Below, piece by piece: positions 8,669 through 20,119 of a stretch of 64,000 nucleotides of DNA; the stretch's first letter is position 1, and every line of letters begins with the position of its first letter. Position numbers and translations under genes: made by a program. Where the stretch lies: assembly GCA_013361525.1 (NCBI GenBank), contig JABFXY010000192.1, forward strand, positions 1 to 64,000, read 5' to 3'. This stretch comes from Polyangiaceae bacterium (lineage in GTDB: Bacteria > Myxococcota_A > Polyangia > Polyangiales > Polyangiaceae). The notes beneath the pieces were generated by a model. The model was given only the letters and a program-made list of their open reading frames with translations, made no database searches and was not told where the DNA came from.

Positions 8669-9805
8669 TCATCGCTCCTCGTCTTTGGGACGCCTTTGTT
8701 CGAGCGCGCGGTTGTACCGTTCCACGAATCGCTTGGCCTGCTCCTTCGAGAGCTTGTGGTACCGAGGTCCGGCCGGCGGCGAAAACATGAGGCCCATCGG
8801 AGCGATGGCCAAGCCGGCGCCGCTGAGGGTCGTGCCGATCGCAACCTGCTGCTCATTCCCCGGCAGGAGATCGCCGTCGTCGTTCAGCGATTCTCCCGCG
8901 GCAACCGCTCCGCCGATGGCCGCCCCGAGCCCGATACCCGCGATCACGGTCGCGGCGACGAGCCACGGTGTGGTGTCGTCGGTGCCGAACTCGTCGAGCT
9001 CGCCTGCGCCCGTGAGCTCACGGTACCGCTCGACGAATGCCCTCTCGGTCAGGCACTCCACTTTGCTGCAAATGCTGAAGTCGTCCACGTTCGGGTGGAA
9101 TTCACGGACGAAGAGCATCTCGCCTTCGTAGGAGGCGGCTACCGGTTTATCGAGCTCGGGGTGCACCGCGGTGCTCTTCACCAAATCGGGAGAGAGTCTC
9201 ACCGTCACGAAGCCGTTCACCGGCCGCCGCTTCAAAATGGTGAGCTCGACGGGTGATCCTTCGAAGTCGAGGGCGATGTCGGCATTGCCGCCCGGCATCG
9301 TCTCCGAGGCTTGATCGATCTCTCCCTCGCCACGGACCAGCGCGCGAACATAGCTAACGCCGCACGACTTCTCCTGGCAGCATTCGAGGTAGGCCTTCGT
9401 GGGCGCGAGCTCCACGATCTGTGTCGTTCGAAACCAATAATAAAGGTGTGTCGCGCCTCGGTCTTGTTCGGGGATTAGGCGGTCGACGAGGATCTCGGCA
9501 TCCTCGAATCGCGCCTCGCTCGGTTGTGGTGCGACGGCCGCGAGGTCGCTCGCACACGGGTTTTCCGAGACCTGCTCCGCGAGCGGGCGCGAAGGATCGT
9601 AGGGCTCTTTCAGGATCCGACCGAGAACGGCGGTTTCGGCGATCGGACCCTCGGGAACGATTCGTTCTCCGATGGGCAGACGGGCCCGTGACTTCACGTG
9701 GGCGTACGTCCCGCCCCGGACGATTGGATATGCCGCGGGGGAGCAGCTCGACGTCATCGTTATGGCAGCCAAGAGAAGGAGCGCGCGCGCTCGGTGTCGT
9801 CCCAT
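8669..9805 (-). CDS. Lipoprotein of unknown function with C-terminal glycine-zipper segment
   Basis: A 378-residue protein with a short signal peptide and lipobox MTSSC (Cys21). The central part is soluble and has a few cysteines (YLECCQEKSCG). Near residue 285 a hydrophobic Gly/Ala-rich segment (VAATVIAGIGLGAAIGGAVA) resembles a glycine zipper that could insert into or lie on the outer membrane. The C-terminus is charged. I do not recognise a family. It converges on the LysR gene with a 10-bp gap. Confidence 0.7.
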   Translation of the reverse strand: MGRHRARALLLLAAITMTSSCSPAAYPIVRGGTYAHVKSRARLPIGERIVPEGPIAETAVLGRILKEPYDPSRPLAEQVSENPCASDLAAVAPQPSEARFEDAEILVDRLIPEQDRGATHLYYWFRTTQIVELAPTKAYLECCQEKSCGVSYVRALVRGEGEIDQASETMPGGNADIALDFEGSPVELTILKRRPVNGFVTVRLSPDLVKSTAVHPELDKPVAASYEGEMLFVREFHPNVDDFSICSKVECLTERAFVERYRELTGAGELDEFGTDDTTPWLVAATVIAGIGLGAAIGGAVAAGESLNDDGDLLPGNEQQVAIGTTLSGAGLAIAPMGLMFSPPAGPRYHKLSKEQAKRFVERYNRALEQRRPKDEER

Positions 9806-9861
9806 GGAAGCGAAGCGTGCATCGCGCCGCTCTTACAAAGCGCTTACATGAACGCTGCGCA

Positions 9862-11349
9862 CTATTTCGCCTCGAGGCCGGGTTGCCACAGCGCGAGAAA
9901 CGGTCCGCAGAGCGGGCCGGCGCAGCCGTGAGCCTCACCCGTCAGCACCGACTCTCCATCGGATGTCGTGAGCTCGATCACGACATCGCCGCAGCTCGGT
10001 TGGCAGGTGACCTCGCCGGAGTAGGTGCCGGCGATGACGATTGCATTGCCGAGCGATGCAACCCCCCGGATCTCCGACTGCGCTTGAAAGGGCGCCTCGG
10101 GCTTGGTGATGAAGAACCCTTCGGCACCTTGCTGTAGCCCGGTCGACGCGCGCGTGATGAAGCCGAATGTCTCGGGTCCTCCGTCGTCCGATCGGTCCGC
10201 GGCCCCCGCGCCGTAGACGAATGAAGGAGTCAACGCCATCGAATAGGCGCTGGCTCCCGCGGTCTCGAGCGCCGAGATGCCATTGTCGCGCACCTTGTTG
10301 ACCAAGTTGACGTTACCGAGGCCGTCGCAGCTCACATCCGTCGTCCATGCTTCTCCAGAGGCGACCACCACCGGAGGAAACGCGCAGCCCACCACCGGCG
10401 GTCCCACGAGGGCGGCTTCGAAAGGAGATTCGCTCTCTCCCGAGAACACGCAGTTCGTACAGGGAAACGACACCGAGGCTGCAGAGCCGTCGCTGACGTA
10501 GCCGGTGATGTAGATTGTCCCCGTGTCCACGGAGACATGGGCGATCTCGTCGTCTCTCTCGGGCGCATTCACACCGAGCGTGCCCGCGGGACTACATTCC
10601 AAGTCGGTGGGGTCGAACTTGACCAGCATCGATTGGCGTCGCGCGTCCGGCATCGCCGCCCACTGGCACGGGTTGGTGTTGCCCTCCAGATTCCACCCCG
10701 CGACGACCAGGCCTTGCTCGCCGAGAACGAGGTCGTTGACGCCCGCATTCGGCCCGAAGTCGATCCCGTCGCCGATCATGTTGCCGAGCTGGATCACGTA
10801 AATCTTCGACTGACCGTCGTGGGAAATTCCGACGAACGCCGCGTCCTCCGACGTGCCGTGCGCGACCGACACGCTGAGCGGCGGCGTCGGCGCGTTCGCC
10901 TGGTCGATCAGCAGGACCTTCTGGCAGGCGCCGTTATCGTCATAGAACGCAACGAACGGTGTCCATCCCGGGGGTACGACCTGTTGCACGCAACTGGGGC
11001 CTAACGAGAATGTGCCGCCGCCGTCCGGCCCCTGCGCGATGCCGGCGACGATGATCTGTTGTTCGCTCACATCCACATCGACAAACCGAACTGGTTGTTC
11101 GAGCTCCGCCGCTCCGACGACCCACTCGGGAAGCGGCGCTTCGCCACCCGCGCCGCCACCGCCGTTCGTGCTCCCACCACCCTGGTTCGAGCCGCCCGTG
11201 TTGGACGTCGGCGACGTCGCCCCACCGTTTCCGCCGTCGCCCCCGCTGCCGCCTTCCGCCGATTCGAAGAGCGTCCCGTCCAAGATCACGCAACCGGCAG
11301 CCGATGCCCCTAGAAGGATGCAGGCGAAAGCGCGTGCGCGGAGGGTCAT
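9862..11349 (-). CDS. Secreted lipoprotein with Gly/Asn/Thr linker, beta-rich
   Basis: A 495-residue lipoprotein. The start is placed at the ATG at 11349, which begins the signal peptide ending in lipobox ASAAGC (Cys20); the open frame extends further upstream without a signal. Residues 30-75 are a Gly/Ser/Asn/Thr linker. The body alternates hydrophobic strands with DDNG and GISHDG-like turns, reading as a beta-propeller similar to proteins reporting SBBP-type repeats, but no defining motif was secured. Several cysteine pairs (CTNC, CQPSCG) suggest disulfides and an extracellular location. Confidence 0.7.
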   Translation of the reverse strand: MTLRARAFACILLGASAAGCVILDGTLFESAEGGSGGDGGNGGATSPTSNTGGSNQGGGSTNGGGGAGGEAPLPEWVVGAAELEQPVRFVDVDVSEQQIIVAGIAQGPDGGGTFSLGPSCVQQVVPPGWTPFVAFYDDNGACQKVLLIDQANAPTPPLSVSVAHGTSEDAAFVGISHDGQSKIYVIQLGNMIGDGIDFGPNAGVNDLVLGEQGLVVAGWNLEGNTNPCQWAAMPDARRQSMLVKFDPTDLECSPAGTLGVNAPERDDEIAHVSVDTGTIYITGYVSDGSAASVSFPCTNCVFSGESESPFEAALVGPPVVGCAFPPVVVASGEAWTTDVSCDGLGNVNLVNKVRDNGISALETAGASAYSMALTPSFVYGAGAADRSDDGGPETFGFITRASTGLQQGAEGFFITKPEAPFQAQSEIRGVASLGNAIVIAGTYSGEVTCQPSCGDVVIELTTSDGESVLTGEAHGCAGPLCGPFLALWQPGLEAK

Positions 11350-11424
11350 CTCCCTGAGTTTGCCCTCTCGGGGCCGGCATCCACAACCTGTTTGGTCGGC
11401 GCCGCCGGCGTGTAGCATCCGGCG

Positions 11425-12714
11425 ATGCGCGCGAACCACCTCCGCAATCGCTACCTCGCTGCCATGGGGATCACCACCACGGTCCTGTCTTCGTCCTGTC
11501 ATACCGAGGGCGGAACGACGCCCGAGGTGACCGCGACCGCGACCGCGACGGCCGATATCGCCATGACGTCGACGTCCGATGCGACCGCGACCGCTGCAAC
11601 GGCGTCGGTCTCCGCGCCGCCATCGGTGACGGTCTCGAGCACCGCGGTTGCTTCGGCAAGTGTTTCGTCATGGGCCCCGACCGAGCCGACGAGCACGGTG
11701 ACGCGGCCGACCCTGCCGACGGGCCGGCCCCTACCGACCTGCCCGGCGGGAAAGTTTTGCGTCGCGGAGGTGAACGCTGCGGGGTCGGCGCAAGCCGCGC
11801 CTCCGTTCGGGAAGTGCGCGCAGAGCGTCCAGGATCCCGAGGGAGGTCCGATGGGCGAACGGAAGGAAATCAGGTTCGACGCGGCAACGACCAAACATGA
11901 GCGCGGCAAGATCGCGGACGCCTGTTGTTATTCGTGGTTCATTCCCTGTCCCGGCGGCAGGCCCTTGGTCGTGGATGGCGCGGTCCGCACCGCCCCCGTT
12001 GCACGTCGCGAGGATTGGTCGATGCCCGTCGGCGTCCAATCTTTCTTCGCGTCGCTGCCGGACGACACGCGATCCGAATTGGCGGAGCATTACAAAGTAG
12101 AGGCGAGCTACGAGCACGCGAGCATTGCCTCGTTCGCGCGCGTCTCCCTGTCGCTGCTCGCTCAGGGGGCGCCGGCCGATTTGGTCGAGGAGACGCACCG
12201 AGCCGCGCTCGACGAGGTGAAACACGCGCGGGCGATGTTCGCCTTGGCGAGCGCGGCTGCAGGAGCCCCGATTGGCCCCGCGCTGCTCGACACGACCGGC
12301 GTCGCGAGCGCGGTCCCGACGATCGAAGACATTGCGCGAGAGGCGTTCTTCGAGGGGTGTGCCGGCGAGGCGGCGGCTGCGTTGGTTTTGCGCGAAGAGG
12401 CGACGAGCGCACCGAGTGTCGCTCTATGCGAGATCCTTTCGCGGATGGCGGAAGACGAAGAGCGCCACGCCGAGCTCGCCTGGCGAACCGTCGCTTGGGC
12501 GCTCTCGAAGGACACCGCCCGCGTGCTGCCGATCTTGTCGAAGGCTCGCGAGGAGATCGTTCGCGAGGTCGAATCGGGAGCAACCGGTGCCCCGGGGCAT
12601 TCGACGCTCCATGTCGCGGGCGTCACGAGCGCCCAAGAGCGCGCCGCCGTAAGGCGCGTCGCGCTTCACCAGATCGTTCTACCGTGTTTGGACGCTCTTC
12701 TTTCCACGGTTTGA
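11425..12714 (+). CDS. Exported ferritin-like di-iron protein
   Basis: A 429-residue protein. A signal peptide ends at a lipobox-like VLSSSC (Cys25), followed by about 75 residues of Thr/Ala/Val/Ser linker. Residues 90-210 form a cysteine-containing region (CPAGKFCV; DACCYSWFIPC). From residue 215 a four-helix ferritin-like domain is visible: carboxylate E226/E230 in VEASYEHAS, ExxH at 264-267 (DEVKHARAMF), E310 or E315 in FFEGCAGEAAA, and ExxH at 345-348 (EDEERHAELAW). These are the expected di-iron ligands. Family members oxidise iron or scavenge peroxide; an extracytoplasmic location is unusual. Confidence 0.75.
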   Translation: MRANHLRNRYLAAMGITTTVLSSSCHTEGGTTPEVTATATATADIAMTSTSDATATAATASVSAPPSVTVSSTAVASASVSSWAPTEPTSTVTRPTLPTGRPLPTCPAGKFCVAEVNAAGSAQAAPPFGKCAQSVQDPEGGPMGERKEIRFDAATTKHERGKIADACCYSWFIPCPGGRPLVVDGAVRTAPVARREDWSMPVGVQSFFASLPDDTRSELAEHYKVEASYEHASIASFARVSLSLLAQGAPADLVEETHRAALDEVKHARAMFALASAAAGAPIGPALLDTTGVASAVPTIEDIAREAFFEGCAGEAAAALVLREEATSAPSVALCEILSRMAEDEERHAELAWRTVAWALSKDTARVLPILSKAREEIVREVESGATGAPGHSTLHVAGVTSAQERAAVRRVALHQIVLPCLDALLSTV

Positions 12715-13044
12715 TGGCGGCAGCGCGAGCGTGAGCACGCCGAACGACACCTCGCCGCCTTCCGCCTCCAGGAAGACGATCAGGGGTACCTCGACGGGGG
12801 CCGCCGCTTTCACCAGGTCGAGCCCCGTAGACAGCTCGCGTGCGAGCTCCGCGCGATCCGTCGCGACGGCGTGAGCGCGCGCCTTTTCGAGGAGGCTGAC
12901 CGCCTGCTCGCGCGGAAGGACCGTGTGTTTCCCGTCGTCGCTCCGCACGAAGATTGCGAGCGTCAGCCAGGCCTTCGGCTCACGGCGCTCGAGCCACCGG
13001 GCGGCGCTCTCCGCAAACCGCATCGCTGCACCTTGCGTCAACAT
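12679..13044 (-). CDS. Small hypothetical protein, convergent overlap with ferritin-like gene
   Basis: A 121-residue protein beginning at the ATG at 13044; the sequence upstream in frame is Arg-rich and unlike coding sequence. It has an N-terminal helical part (MRFAESAARWLERREPKAW) and a hydrophobic strand-rich end (VPLIVFLEAEGGEVSFGVLT). I recognise no family. Its 3' end overlaps the stop of the convergent ferritin-like gene by 36 bases, so the last dozen codons are read on both strands. Confidence 0.55.
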   Translation of the reverse strand: MLTQGAAMRFAESAARWLERREPKAWLTLAIFVRSDDGKHTVLPREQAVSLLEKARAHAVATDRAELARELSTGLDLVKAAAPVEVPLIVFLEAEGGEVSFGVLTLALPPSNRGKKSVQTR

Positions 13045-13124
13045 CGCCGCGGAGCGTTGCCCGATCGTGCGCGCGAGGCAACGGCGTCCGCGGGTGCGGG
13101 TCCTTGGTTTGCATCGATACCTGC

Positions 13125-13589
13125 ATGGGGCGAACGCTCGGACACTGGATGCGCTCGAACGGGACACGCGCCGACGGACCCGCGCGTCACGCCTACGAAG
13201 AGCACATCGGCGAGCTTCGCCTCCGTATCGAAGCAGCCACGATCGAAGGCATCTTCGCGGAGGCGGCTCACGCATTGCGCGAGCTCTTCGTGCCCGGGGG
13301 CTTGGACGCCGGTGCTCGAGGAGTCGACGAGACGATTCATGTCGAGGCTCCGGATCTGGAGCGCCTGCTCGCCGCGTGGCTCGACGAAATCATCTTTCGC
13401 ACGGAGACCGAACATCGCGTCTTCACGACCTTCCAATTCGATCGCCTGACGGATCGAGAGGTCTCCGCCCGCGCGTTCGCCCTAGAGGCAGATTCCATCC
13501 GCACCATCGTGAAGGCTGCGACGCTTCACGATCTCCACATCAAGCAGGGCTCCCATGGCCTCTCGGCATCCGTCGTTCTCGACGTCTGA
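13125..13589 (+). CDS. Archease-family protein (RtcB cofactor)
   Basis: About 154 residues; the ATG at 13149 is an equally possible start. The fold signature is clear: an amphipathic first helix (IEGIFAEAAHALRELFVPGG), a central acidic region, and the C-terminal strand IVKAATLHDLHIKQG, which matches the conserved archease metal-site segment K-A-x-T-x-H-x-L. Archease speeds up guanylylation and multiple turnover of the RNA ligase RtcB. It overlaps the rtcB start by 35 bases, so the two are probably co-translated. At the position of the usual N-terminal HTAD motif the sequence reads HIGE, so one metal ligand may differ. Confidence 0.8.
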   Translation: MGRTLGHWMRSNGTRADGPARHAYEEHIGELRLRIEAATIEGIFAEAAHALRELFVPGGLDAGARGVDETIHVEAPDLERLLAAWLDEIIFRTETEHRVFTTFQFDRLTDREVSARAFALEADSIRTIVKAATLHDLHIKQGSHGLSASVVLDV

Positions 13590-15015
13590 AACGCCTCCGC
13601 GGCTACGCCGGGTCGGCAATGAGCTCTACGAGGTCTCGCGCACCTACCGCCGCGACATGCGCGCGTCGGCGCGGGTCTTCGCGGACGCGGAGCAAGCAGC
13701 CTCGCTCGGCACGCACGACCGAAGCCTCGCGCAGCTCATCAACGTCACGACGCTTCCCGGCATTGCGGCCCCGGCGCTCGGAATGCCGGATATGCACGAG
13801 GGATATGGGTTCCCGGTCGGAGGTGTCGCCGCGACCTTGCTTCCCGACGGCGTCATCTCTCCCGGGGGCATCGGCTTCGACATCAATTGTGGCGTTCGAC
13901 TGCTCACCGCACCTGTCGACGTCGCGGCCGTCAGGCCGGTGCTCGAGAGCCTCATCCACGAGATCTCGCGCGGCGTGCCGACAGGCGCGGGCCGCGGGGG
14001 ACGGCTGTCGGTCGCCGGGGCGGAGATGGATCGCGTGCTCGCCGAAGGGGTACCCTATTTGGTGCGTGAGCTGGGGCAGGGTAGGCGGGAGGACCTGACC
14101 TACATCGAAGGCGGTGGCTGCCTCGATCGCGCGGATCCTCACCAAGTTTCGGACCGGGCAAAGCTCCGCGGTCGCGACCAGCTCGGGACGCTCGGGAGTG
14201 GCAACCACTTCGTGGAGGTCGGCGTCGTCGACAACATCTTCGACGACGTCGCGGCCGCGCAGCTGGGCCTCGCCATGGGCGGTGTGACGGTGTTGATACA
14301 CACGGGCTCACGAGGCTTGGGACATCAAGTCTGCACCGACTACGTGCGCCGCATGGATGACGTCGCCAGGCGCTACGGGATCGTCCTTCCTGATCGGCAG
14401 CTCGCATGCGCGCCGCTCTCGTCGCCGGAGGGAACAGCCTATTTTGCGGCGATGTGCGCGGCCGCGAACTTCGCATTCTGCAACCGGCAAGTCATCACCG
14501 AGCGCGCGCGCGACGCGTTTCGTCGATTCATCGATTGCGAGCTGTCGCTCGTGTACGACGTGGCCCACAACACCGCAAAGATCGAGCGCGCGGGCGATCA
14601 TCTGCTCTGTGTCCACCGAAAGGGCGCGACGCGGGCATTCGGCCCCTCGTCGTCCGAAATCCCGGAGCACTACCGCGGTGTTGGTCAACCGGTTTTCATT
14701 CCCGGGACGATGGGAACTGCCTCGTATGTCCTGGTCGGCACCGACGCGTCCGCGCAGCTGTCGCTCAGCAGTACGTGTCACGGAGCCGGCAGGACGCTCA
14801 GCCGCGGCGCAGCGAAACGTGCCGTCAGGGGACACGAGTTGCGCCGCCAGCTCGAGGGTAGGGGCATCGTGATTCGTTGTCCGAGCAATGCAGAGCTCGC
14901 GGAAGAAGCACCACTCGCTTACAAGGATGTCGAGCGGGTGGTCGACGTGACCGAGCGCGCGGGCATTGCGAAGAAGGTTGCCAGGCTGCGGCCCCTCGGC
15001 GTCATCAAGGGGTGA
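13555..15015 (+). CDS. rtcB: RtcB, GTP/Mn-dependent RNA 3'-phosphate ligase
   Basis: A 486-residue RtcB ligase, normal length. It joins 2',3'-cyclic-phosphate (or 3'-phosphate) and 5'-OH RNA ends through a histidine-GMP intermediate. Hallmarks seen in order: MPDMHEGYGFPVGG, GFDINCGVR (Mn-binding Cys), LGSGNHFVEV, HTGSRGLGHQ, AHNTAKIE, LCVHRKGATRAFGP, and HGAGR with the conserved histidine near the guanylylation site. It pairs with the overlapping archease upstream. No rtcA or sigma-54 activator rtcR is adjacent. In bacteria the likely role is repair of tRNA or rRNA cut by ribotoxins. Confidence 0.95.
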   Translation: MASRHPSFSTSETPPRLRRVGNELYEVSRTYRRDMRASARVFADAEQAASLGTHDRSLAQLINVTTLPGIAAPALGMPDMHEGYGFPVGGVAATLLPDGVISPGGIGFDINCGVRLLTAPVDVAAVRPVLESLIHEISRGVPTGAGRGGRLSVAGAEMDRVLAEGVPYLVRELGQGRREDLTYIEGGGCLDRADPHQVSDRAKLRGRDQLGTLGSGNHFVEVGVVDNIFDDVAAAQLGLAMGGVTVLIHTGSRGLGHQVCTDYVRRMDDVARRYGIVLPDRQLACAPLSSPEGTAYFAAMCAAANFAFCNRQVITERARDAFRRFIDCELSLVYDVAHNTAKIERAGDHLLCVHRKGATRAFGPSSSEIPEHYRGVGQPVFIPGTMGTASYVLVGTDASAQLSLSSTCHGAGRTLSRGAAKRAVRGHELRRQLEGRGIVIRCPSNAELAEEAPLAYKDVERVVDVTERAGIAKKVARLRPLGVIKG

Positions 15016-15020
15016 GCCCG

Positions 15021-15731
15021 TTACAAGGTGCCTGCGCCGACCCGTTCACACAGATACGCGGACCTCGTGTCGGCGCAGTCGTGGTCGTGCCAGCGCGCCT
15101 CGAGGTCCATGAACATGCAGTGCTCTGTGCCGGGGTGGTTCGGCTCGCCGTCTTGCCAGTTCTCGAACGCGTAGGGGGTCCCGTCGATCCACGCCCACGC
15201 GCCGCCGAGGTCGTCGGCTCCAATCCACGTGTCGCCCCCGACGAGCGGCGCCACGAAGTCGTTCTCGAGCTGGTCGCCCATGGACGCCAAGTGGCCAATG
15301 CCCGGTGTGCCGCCCCAAGCTTCGCAGCCTGCTTCTGCGAGGGTCTGGTTCGTCGCGATCGCGAACAGCCGATAACAATGTCCCGTCAGCGGATCCTGCA
15401 GCGCGGCCGCCTCGCACTCGATCGCGCAGTCGGCGCACCCGTCACCGGCGAGGGCGTTGCCGTCGTCGCACGCTTCGGTCGGGTCGACCGTACCGTCGCC
15501 GCAGGCCGGCGGCGCACCGCCCGACCCGGACCCGCCGTCGACCTCCGTCCCGCCCGCTCCGCCGCCTGCTGCTCCGTCTGCGGTATCGCCGCCTGCGGAA
15601 GACGACGTGTCGTTCGTCGAGCCCCCGCCTCCCGCGTCGTTCGAGCTTCCGCCAAACGCGTCGCGGTCGATCGGCTCGCCGAAGGCGCAGCCGAGCAGCA
15701 ACGCGGATGCGAGCGCGATGCGGAGCGACAT
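15021..15731 (-). CDS. Lipoprotein with C-type lectin domain and myxobacterial Cys-rich repeat
   Basis: A 236-residue lipoprotein with lipobox LLLGC (Cys15) and a Gly/Ser/Asn linker. Next comes CGDGTVDPTEACDDGN, the DGNALAGDGC-type cysteine-rich repeat common in myxobacterial surface proteins. The C-terminal 120 residues form a C-type lectin-like domain: GHCYRLF at the start, WIGADDL, W-WIDGTPYAFENW, then DGEPNHPGTEHC and a final YLCE. The EPN triplet plus W-D-H-D-C are the calcium and mannose-type sugar ligands in canonical lectins. Likely a surface carbohydrate-binding protein. It converges with rtcB across only 5 bases. Confidence 0.85.
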   Translation of the reverse strand: MSLRIALASALLLGCAFGEPIDRDAFGGSSNDAGGGGSTNDTSSSAGGDTADGAAGGGAGGTEVDGGSGSGGAPPACGDGTVDPTEACDDGNALAGDGCADCAIECEAAALQDPLTGHCYRLFAIATNQTLAEAGCEAWGGTPGIGHLASMGDQLENDFVAPLVGGDTWIGADDLGGAWAWIDGTPYAFENWQDGEPNHPGTEHCMFMDLEARWHDHDCADTRSAYLCERVGAGTL

Positions 15732-15784
15732 TCGGCGAGCATAACGAAGGTCCGGTCCGCTCCAAAGTGGGAGCGGACGGTCCC

Positions 15785-18934
<3,150 letters not shown>

Positions 18935-18936
18935 GA

Positions 18937-20031
18937 CTACGAGCCTTCGACGGCGGAGCCGTTCAGCAAGTTGTCGGGAGGTGAGGCGACGACCTGGTCG
19001 CCGACGGTGGCGCCTCGGACCACGGCGACGTCTTGCCCGCGCTCCGGCCCGAGCTTGACGATGCGCTCGTGCGCGCGGCCGTCGACGACGACGAAGATGT
19101 GCGAGGCGTCACCGCGTTGGACGATGGCAGCCTTCGGTACGACCGGTGAGGCTTGCTCCGACGTCACGAGCTCGACGATCGCGAACATGCCCGGCTTGAG
19201 CGCGCGGTCTGCGTTCTCGACGGATGCTTCGACGAGCACGTCGCGTGTGCCGTCGCGGACGGTGGCGCCGACGACGCCGACCGATGCGACGAAGCTCCGC
19301 CCCGGGTACGCCGCGACGTGGAAGGTCACCGATTTGTCGCGCGTCACCTGTGCGAGCTGCGCTTCCGGCACGAAGATCTCGAGACGAAGCTTGTCGATGG
19401 CGACGACCGTCGCGACGGGCGACCCGGGTAGGAGGTACTCCCCGACGTCGGTCGATCGCTGCTCGACGACGCCCGCGAACGGTGCGCGCACCGAGGCGTC
19501 TCGAATCGCCTGCGCACCGAGCGCGACACGGAGCCCTGCAGCTTCGACGCCGAGGTCCGCGCTCTGACAGCTGGTGTTGCGGAGGTCGAGCTCGCTCTTC
19601 GAGATCGCGCCGTTCTCGAAGAGCATCTTCGCGCGCTCGCACTCGCGCTTCGCGCTCTCGCGCTGCACCTTGGCGCTCTGCACCGCCTTCTGCGCCTCGG
19701 CCGCGGAGAGGGACGCGGAGCTCACGTCGAGCTCCGCCAGGACGTCGCCCTGCTTCACCTCGGAGCCACGATCGACGTTGATCTTCACCACGCGGCCGGC
19801 GCCGCTCGCCGCGAGGCGAGCCTGGCGGTCGGCGCGTAACGCGCCCGTCAGCTTCATCGTGACGGGCATGGGCGCTTCGCGCACCGCCGTCGTCGAGACC
19901 CGCACCGGGTCGACCTTCCGCTCCGAGCCCTCGGCGGAGGGCGGCGCCTTGCGCCCACACGCGCTCGAGAGGGACGAGGCCGCGACGAGCGCAGCCGGGG
20001 CTAGCAACCGAAGAAACCTGGGAATTCGCAT
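18937..20031 (-). CDS. RND efflux periplasmic adaptor lipoprotein (MFP)
   Basis: A 364-residue membrane-fusion protein. Signal peptide with lipobox SLSSAC (Cys25). The lipoyl half-motif ARLAASGAGRVVKINVDRGS lies near residue 75, followed by a coiled-coil hairpin rich in Ala/Glu/Lys (residues 105-160), and the returning lipoyl half DASVRAPFAGVVEQRSTDVG. The beta-barrel and membrane-proximal domains follow (LKPGMFAIVEL). It links the RND pump encoded directly downstream to an outer-membrane channel. It is divergent from the TetR gene with two operators in between, and so is probably repressed by it. Confidence 0.92.
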   Translation of the reverse strand: MRIPRFLRLLAPAALVAASSLSSACGRKAPPSAEGSERKVDPVRVSTTAVREAPMPVTMKLTGALRADRQARLAASGAGRVVKINVDRGSEVKQGDVLAELDVSSASLSAAEAQKAVQSAKVQRESAKRECERAKMLFENGAISKSELDLRNTSCQSADLGVEAAGLRVALGAQAIRDASVRAPFAGVVEQRSTDVGEYLLPGSPVATVVAIDKLRLEIFVPEAQLAQVTRDKSVTFHVAAYPGRSFVASVGVVGATVRDGTRDVLVEASVENADRALKPGMFAIVELVTSEQASPVVPKAAIVQRGDASHIFVVVDGRAHERIVKLGPERGQDVAVVRGATVGDQVVASPPDNLLNGSAVEGS

Positions 20032-20047
20032 AACGCCGTGCCTTCAA

Positions 20048-20066
20048 TCGCAACACGAAGTTGCGA
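20048..20066. promoter_or_regulatory. TetR-type operator 1 upstream of efflux operon
   Basis: A perfect inverted repeat, TCGCAAC-ACGAA-GTTGCGA, lying 17-35 bases upstream of the adaptor start. It shares the half-site GTTGCGA with a second palindrome at 20098-20112, centre to centre 48 bp. Together they occupy most of the 88-bp divergent promoter region. The natural reading is repression of both the pump operon and the tetR gene. Confidence 0.7.
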
Positions 20067-20097
20067 TTTAAAGTATCGCTGGCGTCCCGGCCACAAA

Positions 20098-20112
20098 GCA
20101 ACGAATAGTTGC
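20098..20112. promoter_or_regulatory. TetR-type operator 2 upstream of tetR gene
   Basis: Inverted repeat GCAAC-GAATA-GTTGC, with the right half extended to GTTGCGA as in operator 1. It ends 7 bases before the GTG start of the TetR gene, so binding would block that gene's translation-initiation region or promoter and give negative autoregulation. Confidence 0.65.
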
Positions 20113-20119
20113 GATTGTC

